From: Treponema sp.
GTDB taxonomy: Bacteria > Spirochaetota > Spirochaetia > Treponematales > Breznakiellaceae
Direction of reading: 5' to 3'
Assembly (NCBI GenBank): GCA_031279925.1
Contig: JAITHQ010000122.1
Span: forward strand, 1 to 12,361
DNA length: 12,361 nt
In this document: positions 7,632-12,361 of the stretch, one piece after another
Numbering within the stretch: the stretch's first letter is position 1
How the letters are laid out: each line of letters starts with the position of its first letter
The notes under the pieces: generated by a model
Seen by the model: the letters and a program-made list of their open reading frames with translations, nothing else
The model's database searches: none
What the model was told of the DNA's origin: nothing
Translations under genes and position numbers: made by a program

Positions 7632-8000
7632 TTACACCCGTTTGTCAAACAGAAAACCAATGGTTTCCTTCAGTTTTCTGTGCAAACGTTGCAACTCTTC
7701 GGGCGGAAGCACCTTAATCACCTTATCGGTTTCTTTATCAATGACCTTGACAATTACTTCGTTTGACTGGAGATCAACTATAAATTGAAGTTTTTTATCA
7801 AATGTAAGGCCAATTTGTTCAAGATCAGATGCCACATTATTAAATTCCGTGGGTTTAAAATCCATTTGACCGCCGTTTCCCGGCAATGTTGCGGCAAATT
7901 GTTCAATAGCGGCCCGCTGTTTTACCGATCTGTTCTGCGTTTTGGGAAGATCCAACGCTGGAGCTAAACGCACACTGGTACCCACGCCTAAAATAGACAT
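7632..8000 (-). CDS. flaG: FlaG family flagellar protein
   Basis: The 122-aa product matches the FlaG family, small proteins encoded beside flagellin and fliD genes that affect filament length. The C-terminal FlaG domain is clear: LTFDKKLQFIVDLQSNEVIVKVIDKETDKVIKVLPPEE in pieces at about 64-102, ending in a helix (LQRLHRKLKETIGFLFDKRV). The N-terminal half is polar and probably disordered. ATG 8000 has GGGAGGT (8013-8007) 6 nt upstream. An ATG 5 nt earlier is out of frame. The stop is 77 nt before the fliD start. A hairpin with CAUGGAU in its loop precedes the ribosome binding site (see 8021-8047). Confidence 0.9.
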   Translation of the reverse strand: MSILGVGTSVRLAPALDLPKTQNRSVKQRAAIEQFAATLPGNGGQMDFKPTEFNNVASDLEQIGLTFDKKLQFIVDLQSNEVIVKVIDKETDKVIKVLPPEELQRLHRKLKETIGFLFDKRV

Positions 8001-8007
8001 TTCATTA

Positions 8008-8047
8008 CCTCCCTGTAATCAATTTCTTCCCATCCATGTCAGAAATT
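8008..8047 (-). promoter_or_regulatory. flaG leader hairpin plus SD: candidate CsrA binding region
   Basis: A perfect 7-bp stem (AATTTCT at 8047-8041 with AGAAATT at 8027-8021) closes a 13-nt loop containing CAUGGAUGGGA. The loop GGA (8035-8033) lies 23 nt upstream of the GGA inside the Shine-Dalgarno GGGAGG (8013-8008). CsrA recognises ANGGA in hairpin loops, with consensus core CARGGAUG, and often bridges two sites, one at the SD. The same layout occurs in both flagellin leaders in this window. CsrA binding is inferred. Confidence 0.45.
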
Positions 8048-8114
8048 ACTCTTATGAGGAGCGTATTTTTAAGACATTTGTCCCAAAGCAGAAACCTGCA
8101 AACAAATGCCGTAA

Positions 8115-8153
8115 ATACAAAAAAGAACGGGAAGGGCGCGAACTTCCCGTCCC
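8115..8153 (-). terminator. Intrinsic terminator downstream of the second flagellin gene
   Basis: On the minus strand ACGGGAAG (8150-8143) and CTTCCCGT (8134-8127) form an 8-bp perfect stem with an 8-nt loop. It is followed by TCTTTTTTGT (8126-8117). It ends the flagellin unit about 80 nt after its stop and lies 115 nt upstream of flaG. flaG-fliD expression then needs read-through or its own promoter; no clear promoter was found between 8001 and 8115. Confidence 0.8.
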
Positions 8154-8230
8154 TACGTTTAAAAGACGACGTCCAGAAGCCTCTTAAGCGCAGTATAATC
8201 AACCATTTTTAACATTGTCAGCGTCAGAGC

Positions 8231-9085
8231 CTAGCCAAGGAGCTGCAACACCGACTGGGTGCGTACATTGGCTTGGGCCAGCATGGCGGTCCCCGCTTGG
8301 GACAGGATGGAATCCTTGGTGAAATTGACCATTTCAGACGCCATATTCACATCCCGAATCCGGGATTCCGCAGCCTGCAGATTTTCCGCCGCAACGGCAA
8401 CGCCCTCAGCGGCCACTTCAAACCGGTTCTGATAAGCGCCAAGATCGGCCCGCTGCCGGTTAACCTGCTTTAAGGCATTGTCCAGAACACCGATTGTAAG
8501 ATTTGCATCTTCTACAGTGCCAATAGAAACAATTCCCTCTTGTCCCTGGGCGTTTTCCAACCCAAGAGCTGTAGCGGTCATGGTCCCGATATAGATCCGT
8601 TCACTCTGATCCATGTTAGCGCCCACCTGGAGCTGCATTGTTTTACCAGACGATGAATCCTGGGCGAAAGTGCCGGTAAGCATATTCATGCCGTTAAACT
8701 GGGCATGACTGGCAATACGGTTCACTTCATCTACCAACTGGGAAACTTCAACCTGGATCATTATGCGATCCTCTTCGGTATAGATGCCGTTGGCGGACTG
8801 AACTGCCAGTTCCCGAATGCGGTGCAGAATATCCTGGGTTTCCTGAAGATAGCCTTCAGCAGCCTGAATAAATGACACGCCGTTCTGGATATTACGTTCG
8901 GCCTGATTTAAACCCCGGATCTGGCTCCGCATTTTTTCGGAAACCGCAAGCCCGGAAGCATCATCCCCAGCGCGATTGATCTTTAAGCCAGAGCTGAGTT
9001 TTTCCATGCTCTTCGAGACATCAAGCTGGGTTACACCGAGCTGACGGTCGGTGTAAAGAGCGCTCATGTTGTGATTAATAATCAT
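8231..9085 (-). CDS. flaB: Flagellin FlaB, divergent paralogue (284 aa)
   Basis: This is a periplasmic-flagellum core filament flagellin. The N-terminal D0/D1 helices ([50 protein letters not shown] near 122-130) and the C-terminal helices ([46 protein letters not shown]) are intact, with almost no D2/D3. The middle differs from the other copy: it reads [20 protein letters not shown] where classical treponemal FlaB has [12 protein letters not shown]. It ends LLG. The start is ATG 9085, with GGAGGG (9096-9091) 5 nt upstream and a product opening with MIINHN. The frame stays open for 75 more codons upstream (to 9310), but that part has no flagellin similarity and is leader DNA. It lies 416 nt downstream of the 286-aa flagellin gene. 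Confidence 0.95.
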   Translation of the reverse strand: MIINHNMSALYTDRQLGVTQLDVSKSMEKLSSGLKINRAGDDASGLAVSEKMRSQIRGLNQAERNIQNGVSFIQAAEGYLQETQDILHRIRELAVQSANGIYTEEDRIMIQVEVSQLVDEVNRIASHAQFNGMNMLTGTFAQDSSSGKTMQLQVGANMDQSERIYIGTMTATALGLENAQGQEGIVSIGTVEDANLTIGVLDNALKQVNRQRADLGAYQNRFEVAAEGVAVAAENLQAAESRIRDVNMASEMVNFTKDSILSQAGTAMLAQANVRTQSVLQLLG

Positions 9086-9090
9086 TATAA

Positions 9091-9131
9091 CCCTCCATGT
9101 GTTGTTTTTTTCCCGGCTATCCATGCCGGGA
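9091..9131 (-). promoter_or_regulatory. Flagellin (284 aa) leader hairpin plus SD: candidate CsrA binding region
   Basis: TCCCGGC (9131-9125) pairs with GCCGGGA (9117-9111), giving a 7-bp stem with the 7-nt loop AUGGAUA (9124-9118). The loop GGA (9122-9120) is 26 nt upstream of the GGA at the start of the Shine-Dalgarno GGAGGG (9096-9091). The loop with its closing base reads CAUGGAU, matching the CsrA-type pattern in the other two leaders. Binding is inferred, not shown. Confidence 0.45.
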
Positions 9132-9442
9132 TTATCCCGCGGAAGCGGTTCTTCGGAAACGGTTTCGCGCCGCCGTCCCAAAAAATCCGCAACACGGAAC
9201 GAAACGGCTATCCCTTGCCGGAAACCAGACAAGCTGATTCCCTGCACTTTGGAATAAACGTTCCGTACCGTTCCACGCCTGCGCCCTGAAACGCCTGAAA
9301 GCGTCCGCACGCATCAACGGAAGGTTTTTGTCAAAGAACCCTGACGGTTTTTAACTTGGTTAAAACCATTCTGGAAAAACCTGTTAAGGTATTTCCCCGC
9401 CCTTTGCCGCAAGGATAATCCCTGTTCCAAAGGACCTTAAAG

Positions 9443-9481
9443 AAAGGGAATCCCAGTTCATCCGCGCCCGGAATTCCCTTT
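9443..9481 (-). terminator. Long hairpin after the first flagellin gene, possible partial terminator
   Basis: Minus-strand arms 9481-9470 (AAAGGGAATTCC) and 9454-9443 (GGGATTCCCTTT) form a 12-bp stem including one G-T wobble, with a 15-nt loop. It begins 20 nt after the flagellin stop and is followed by CTTTAAGG, a poor T tract. It could reduce read-through into the second flagellin or protect the 3' end of the first mRNA. Confidence 0.45.
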
Positions 9482-9501
9482 CATATTTTCAGTATACCAG
9501 G

Positions 9502-10362
9502 TTATTGCAAAAGTTGCAAGACCGAAGTGCCCCGCTGATTTGCCTGGGCCAGCATGGCGGTTCCCGCCTGTGAAAGAACCTGATCGCGCACATAGTCAAC
9601 CATCTGGTTGGCCATGTTGGTATCCCGAATCCGGGATTCCGCAGCCTGGAGGTTTTCCGCTCCCATATCGAGGCCGCGAACAGCGTGTTCCAGCCGGTTC
9701 TGGTAAGCTCCCAAATCCGCCCGTTGCTTATTCACGATTTTCAGGGCGGCGTCAACAGTACCGATAGCCTGGTTGGCGGTTTCGGGGGTTTCCAGGCTGA
9801 TAAACTCGTCATTCCCAACAGTGCGCAGCCCCAGGGCCCCACTGGTCATGGTACCAATGTATACCTGTTTCCGCTGGTCCATATTGGCCCCAATATGGAA
9901 CCACATGGAAGCGGTGGGGACATTCTGCCCTGACTGACTGGCAAAGCGTCCGGTAAGCATGTTCATGCCGTTGAACTGGGCATGACTGGCAATCCGGTCT
10001 ACTTCGTCCACCAGCTGGGAAATTTCTACCTGAATGTACATCCGGTCCTCTTCGGTGTAAATTCCGTTGGATGACTGGACAGCAAGTTCCCGAATGCGCT
10101 GGAGAATATCTTCGGTTTCCTGAAGGTAGCCTTCGCTTACCTGGATAAAGGAAATGCCATTGGAAGCGTTGGTTGAGGCCTGGTGCAGGCCCCGTACCTG
10201 GGACCGGAGTTTTTCTGAAACCGCCAGCCCGGAAGCGTCATCGCTGGCGCGATTAATGCGCAGGCCCGAAGAAAGTTTTTCCATGTTTTTGGCAAGATAG
10301 TTCTGGGTAACATTGAGAGACCTATCCGCAAACATGGAACTAAGGTTGTGATTAATGATCAT
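9502..10362 (-). CDS. flaB: Flagellin FlaB, canonical treponemal type (286 aa)
   Basis: This is a core filament flagellin of the periplasmic flagellum. At 286 aa it equals, from memory, the length of T. pallidum FlaB proteins. The N-terminal helices ([69 protein letters not shown]), the short middle with [20 protein letters not shown] and the C-terminal helices ([45 protein letters not shown]) are complete; it ends LLQ. The start is ATG 10362: AAGGAGG (10375-10369) is 6 nt upstream and the MIINHN terminus is the family norm. The frame extends 10 codons further upstream but would remove the ribosome binding site. It is the first gene of the minus-strand block, with a sigma-28-like promoter about 105 nt upstream and a CsrA-type hairpin in the leader. 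Confidence 0.96.
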   Translation of the reverse strand: MIINHNLSSMFADRSLNVTQNYLAKNMEKLSSGLRINRASDDASGLAVSEKLRSQVRGLHQASTNASNGISFIQVSEGYLQETEDILQRIRELAVQSSNGIYTEEDRMYIQVEISQLVDEVDRIASHAQFNGMNMLTGRFASQSGQNVPTASMWFHIGANMDQRKQVYIGTMTSGALGLRTVGNDEFISLETPETANQAIGTVDAALKIVNKQRADLGAYQNRLEHAVRGLDMGAENLQAAESRIRDTNMANQMVDYVRDQVLSQAGTAMLAQANQRGTSVLQLLQ

Positions 10363-10368
10363 TGAGAT

Positions 10369-10403
10369 CCTCCTTGAATTTTGCAAAGGCATCCTTGCCT
10401 TTG
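10369..10403 (-). promoter_or_regulatory. Flagellin (286 aa) leader hairpin plus SD: candidate CsrA binding region
   Basis: CAAAGGC (10403-10397) pairs perfectly with GCCTTTG (10390-10384) and presents the hexaloop AAGGAU (10396-10391). With its closing C-G pair the loop reads CAAGGAUG, the CsrA selection core CARGGAUG, in the exact loop geometry known for high-affinity sites. Its GGA (10394-10392) is 21 nt upstream of the GGA in the Shine-Dalgarno AAGGAGG (10375-10369). A further CAGGAAA lies in a weaker GGTT/AACC hairpin at 10411-10431. Binding by CsrA is inferred. Confidence 0.55.
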
Positions 10404-10467
10404 TTTAGCTGGTTGTTTCCTGCCGGTAACCGCGGAATTGCCGCCGGGACACAACTAACTATATTTC

Positions 10468-10495
10468 TTTTCGGCAGATTTAGGAAAAAACTTTA
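10468..10495 (-). promoter_or_regulatory. Sigma-28 (FliA) type promoter of the flagellin block
   Basis: On the minus strand TAAAGTTT (10495-10488) is followed after 12 nt by GCCGAAAA (10475-10468). The enterobacterial sigma-28 consensus is TAAAGTTT-N11-GCCGATAA, so the -35 is exact, the -10 is 7 of 8 and the spacer is one longer. The predicted start is near 10460, giving a leader of about 100 nt that contains the CsrA-type hairpin. Late flagellar genes under FliA are expected for treponemes. Confidence 0.65.
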
Positions 10496-10533
10496 GCAAA
10501 AAATTGAAAAATAATATTATTCGAGTCAGGCCC

Positions 10534-10557
10534 TGCGGGATATGGTGGATTCCCGCA
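10534..10557. repeat. Inverted repeat in the divergent control region
   Basis: Perfect 7-bp arms TGCGGGA (10534-10540) and TCCCGCA (10551-10557) are separated by 10 bp. No T tract follows in either direction as a terminator would need. The repeat covers the place where the -35 element of the rightward GCCGATAA promoter should be, so an operator or activator site is possible. This is inference. Confidence 0.35.
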
Positions 10558-10565
10558 CAAAAAAC

Positions 10566-10573
10566 GCCGATAA
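10566..10573 (+). promoter_or_regulatory. Exact sigma-28 -10 octamer facing the divergent gene
   Basis: GCCGATAA at 10566-10573 is an 8-of-8 match to the sigma-28 -10 consensus, 9 nt before ATG 10583. No TAAA occurs 14-16 nt upstream, so the -35 is missing or degenerate. The predicted start would be at about 10580-10583, that is, a very short or absent leader. Confidence 0.4.
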
Positions 10574-10582
10574 TGGAAAGGT

Positions 10583-11953
10583 ATGCGTCTGGCTGTTTTT
10601 GTAAAAACTATAGGTTTCCTCTGTTGTTTGGGGTTCCGCCTTGCCGCGCCCCTGTTTGGCATGGATATGCCTCTTGGAAAAATAGTTGACGATTCGTCTT
10701 TACGGATAAAACTGAAAGATATCTGGTTTGCCGAAAGTCCCGGCAGGGTACTGGCAAGACCGTCTTCCCTGTATGACCTGGATGGCGGCGGCAGGGTGGA
10801 ACTGCGGGTGGAAGCCGGGCGGGAAGAGTTTATGATTATCCTTGCGCGGGAACTTTCCAACGGCAGGGGAGGCGCAACGGGAAATTTTCCTGGCTGGGCC
10901 CAGGGTTCATGGATACTTACCCGCCGTTTGGACAGCGGCTCGGTTAGCCGTATTCGGGTTTTTCTTCGCAGCGATCCTTATACCTATGTGCAGTTCCGTC
11001 CCTTCAGTGCCGACAAATGCCTAATGGACGTAGTGCTGTATGACGCCTATATTTCCCGTTCCCTGCCCCTGGCGGCTTCCCTTGAACGGGTCTATACCAT
11101 GCCCCTTGGCGAAGTCCTTTCCCTTGCCGGGGCTAAATTTCCCCGGCGCTACTTTGAGCCGGAACCGGCTGATTACCAGGATCAGCGGCAGTTAATCGCC
11201 CAGGTGCGCCAGCGCCTGCCGGAACTCCAATTCGCCGATGACGGCGCTATTAACGAAGCGGGGACTTACGTGTATATCGAAACCCTTGCGCCGCAAAGCC
11301 CGGAACGTGCCGCCGGCCTTAACTGCTCAGGTTTTGCCAAGTGGATGATAGACGGGATACTCCGGCCCCTTACCGGGGAGCGGCTTACCATTGCGCCGCT
11401 TAAAGCGCCCTTTGGGGATCGTGGTTCATCGTTCACCGAACTTTGGGAAGAGTTGCGGGACCCGTTCTTTGGCCTTGACTGGATCAGAAATCTTGCCTCA
11501 AAAGCAGGAACCCGGCTCCGTTCCCCCGCCTTTGGCAGCCTGGAGGAAATTGAAGTGCGGGCCGAACCCTTCTCGCAGGTGATTATGCGGAACAAAACCG
11601 GCGCCTCTGTCCGTTCCTATCCAGGGTTTCTGGCAAACTCTGGCTACGGCGTTGAGGGCCTCCATTCGTTGCTCTACACCCTGGCCATTGACGAGCCGGG
11701 CAATTTCTATCTTGCCGCAGTGAATAACGAGATAGGGCCGCCCACCACCCCGGACAACCTCCGCGGGCGTCCCCGTATGCGGCAGTATTTCCATATTGCG
11801 GCTTTGGTCCCCTACTTTAACGAATATGGCGTTTTTCAAATTGCCGTATTTGAAAGCGCCGCCGAAACATCATTCAACGCCTTCAAAACCCGTTATCCCG
11901 GTCATAACATCAGCCTGGTGCGGATACCGGTTGAGACCAATTTTGATCCCTAA
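10583..11953 (+). CDS. Probable exported protein of unknown function with NCSGF motif (456 aa)
   Basis: Not assigned to a named family. The N-terminus (MRLAVFVKTIGFLCCLGFRLAAPLFGMD) is a short basic stretch plus a hydrophobic core, consistent with a signal peptide or anchor; cysteines at 14-15 leave a lipoprotein possible but the lipobox is poor. Residues 65-215 look like a beta-rich domain. The C-terminal half contains LNCSGFAKW (C248), resembling the catalytic-cysteine motif of NlpC/P60 peptidases (DCSGF). It is followed by strand-like segments FYLAAVNNEIG and YFHIAALVPYFNEYG (H404) where the family's histidine would lie; H361 is an alternative. A papain-like envelope peptidase is therefore possible but unproven. 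ATG 10583 is preceded by GGAAAGG with very short spacing. The gene is divergent from flaB and sits behind a GCCGATAA box, so co-expression with flagella is plausible. No clear terminator follows. Confidence 0.75.
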   Translation: MRLAVFVKTIGFLCCLGFRLAAPLFGMDMPLGKIVDDSSLRIKLKDIWFAESPGRVLARPSSLYDLDGGGRVELRVEAGREEFMIILARELSNGRGGATGNFPGWAQGSWILTRRLDSGSVSRIRVFLRSDPYTYVQFRPFSADKCLMDVVLYDAYISRSLPLAASLERVYTMPLGEVLSLAGAKFPRRYFEPEPADYQDQRQLIAQVRQRLPELQFADDGAINEAGTYVYIETLAPQSPERAAGLNCSGFAKWMIDGILRPLTGERLTIAPLKAPFGDRGSSFTELWEELRDPFFGLDWIRNLASKAGTRLRSPAFGSLEEIEVRAEPFSQVIMRNKTGASVRSYPGFLANSGYGVEGLHSLLYTLAIDEPGNFYLAAVNNEIGPPTTPDNLRGRPRMRQYFHIAALVPYFNEYGVFQIAVFESAAETSFNAFKTRYPGHNISLVRIPVETNFDP

Positions 11954-12036
11954 GCGAAAGGACATTAGTATTGTTGCGTTTGCTTTTCACTTCCCTAAGA
12001 CATCACTATATTGGGGAGGTACTTATTTATTCGAAA

Positions 12037-12090
12037 GTTGAACCTCGCAGGTTAATGAACCTCCCTGCCCTTCAGGGCGGGGTATTCAAC
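12037..12090. repeat. Nested inverted repeats, possible IS200/IS605-type end or MITE
   Basis: GTTGAA (12037-12042) and TTCAAC (12085-12090) bracket two hairpins. The first is AACCT/AGGTT around CGC (12041-12053). The second is an 8-bp CCCTGCCC/GGGCGGGG stem with a TTCA loop (12063-12082). GAACCTC occurs twice (12040-12046 and 12057-12063). A CCCGCCC-TTCA-GGGCGGG-like hairpin a few bases before TCAA is typical of subterminal hairpins in IS200/IS605 elements and their palindrome-associated derivatives. No transposase or tnpB is in the window. The lack of a T tract argues against a plain terminator. Confidence 0.4.
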
Positions 12091-12198
12091 CACTGTCAAT
12101 AAATTAAAAAGTTAGGAGGGGGCAAGGCCGAAGTAAAGGAAACTCGCCACAAAAGGCGTAATTGAACAACGTTAGCACGGTGTAGCGCCCACCCAACA

Positions 12199-12222
12199 AC
12201 GCACGCAAAACATTGCGCGTGT
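12199..12222. repeat. Imperfect inverted repeat (hairpin) in the 3' noncoding region
   Basis: Arms ACGCACGCAA (12199-12208) and TTGCGCGTGT (12213-12222) form a 10-position stem with one mismatch and one wobble around a 4-nt loop. It sits between GTTAGCA (near 12169) and TGCCTAAC (12241-12248), which are themselves a near-complementary pair, so the whole 80-nt segment could fold as one structure. The role is unknown. Confidence 0.4.
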
Positions 12223-12328
12223 CTAATGACTAAGAGCTTATGCCTAACTAGTCGCTCCTTAACAATAATCTAACACCTTACTAGGCAAAGAAATAGCGTG
12301 AAAAGGAGCTGTATAAAAAGACCGGAAA

Positions 12329-12337
12329 TGCTATACT
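12329..12337 (+). promoter_or_regulatory. Candidate extended -10 promoter pointing out of the window
   Basis: TGCTATACT at 12329-12337 is an extended -10 element (TGn plus TATACT). The -35 at 17-bp spacing, CTGTAT, is poor. It would start a transcript near 12344 for a gene beyond the window. Confidence 0.3.
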
Positions 12338-12361
12338 TCCCCCATACAACCCGGCAAAACA

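Larger units (their letters stand above)
11954..12361. other. Noncoding region at the window end
   Basis: There is no credible reading frame on either strand over 408 nt after the stop at 11953. It holds a nested inverted-repeat element (12037-12090), several smaller hairpins (CGCC/GGCG near 12145-12160, the 10-bp imperfect stem 12199-12222) and a possible extended -10 promoter near the right edge. The composition is more A/T-rich than the genes. No tRNA, tmRNA or RNase P signature was recognised. Confidence 0.6.

Noticed and set aside
9086..9310. 75-codon in-frame N-terminal extension of the 284-aa flagellin
   Set aside because: Flagellins begin at MIINHN, where a GGAGGG ribosome binding site is correctly placed. 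The extension has no flagellin similarity and contains the leader hairpin.
9320..9333. Sigma-70 promoter for the 284-aa flagellin from a TTGACA in its leader
   Set aside because: TTGACA occurs on the minus strand, but no acceptable -10 lies 16-18 nt downstream.
10137..10331. Other-frame open frames within the flagellin and fliD genes
   Set aside because: They lie wholly inside well-supported genes, lack ribosome binding sites and show no protein family features.
12169..12248. Integron attC site suggested by GTTAGCA and GCCTAAC
   Set aside because: In attC the order is RYYYAAC then GTTRRRY. Here the order is reversed, GTTAGCA does not fit GTTRRRY, and no partner site or cassette is visible.
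12103..12361. tmRNA, RNase P RNA or group II intron fragment
   Set aside because: No tRNA-like end, tag reading frame, conserved RNase P core or domain V hairpin could be found.

Overview
The window looks like chromosomal DNA of a Treponema-type spirochaete, perhaps a free-living or gut-associated one given the GC-rich coding sequence. Two pieces of evidence support this. The two flagellins are FlaB-type core filament proteins of 284 and 286 residues with the treponemal MIINHN start and GANMDQ middle. The gene order flaB - flaB - flaG - fliD - unknown - PilZ - unknown - tsaE - tsaB - HD protein also recalls, from memory, the Treponema pallidum flaB1/flaB3/fliD neighbourhood. Species was not determined.

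Layout. (1) Positions 1-25 hold a strong intrinsic terminator of an upstream gene. (2) 248-1030 (+) encodes a NagD-like HAD phosphatase, with a -10 box so close to the ATG that the transcript may be leaderless. (3) 1069-10362 (-) is one long co-oriented block. It reads, from its 5' end, flaB (286 aa), flaB (284 aa), terminator, flaG, fliD, an unknown 282-aa protein, a membrane-anchored PilZ protein, an unknown 87-aa protein, tsaE, tsaB and a PAS/HD-GYP phosphodiesterase. From fliD down to tsaB the genes are separated by 4 nt or less or overlap. (4) 10583-11953 (+) is a divergently transcribed, probably exported protein of unknown function with a possible Cys/His peptidase-like C-terminal half. 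(5) 11954-12361 is noncoding, with nested inverted repeats resembling an IS200/IS605-type end and a structured, unexplained tail.

How it fits together. The minus-strand block links filament subunits (FlaB), filament-associated FlaG and cap (FliD) to c-di-GMP receptor and degradation modules (PilZ, HD-GYP), and to two subunits of the t6A tRNA-modification machinery. A near-consensus sigma-28 promoter precedes the first flagellin, and an exact sigma-28 -10 octamer (GCCGATAA) faces the divergent gene.

The most interesting observation is in the leaders. The 5' leaders of both flagellins and of flaG each carry a hairpin whose loop holds CAnGGAU (with the closing base in two cases). In each, that GGA lies 21-26 nt upstream of a GGA in the Shine-Dalgarno sequence. 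This is the arrangement expected for CsrA (CsrA/FliW) translational control, repeated three times in one locus.
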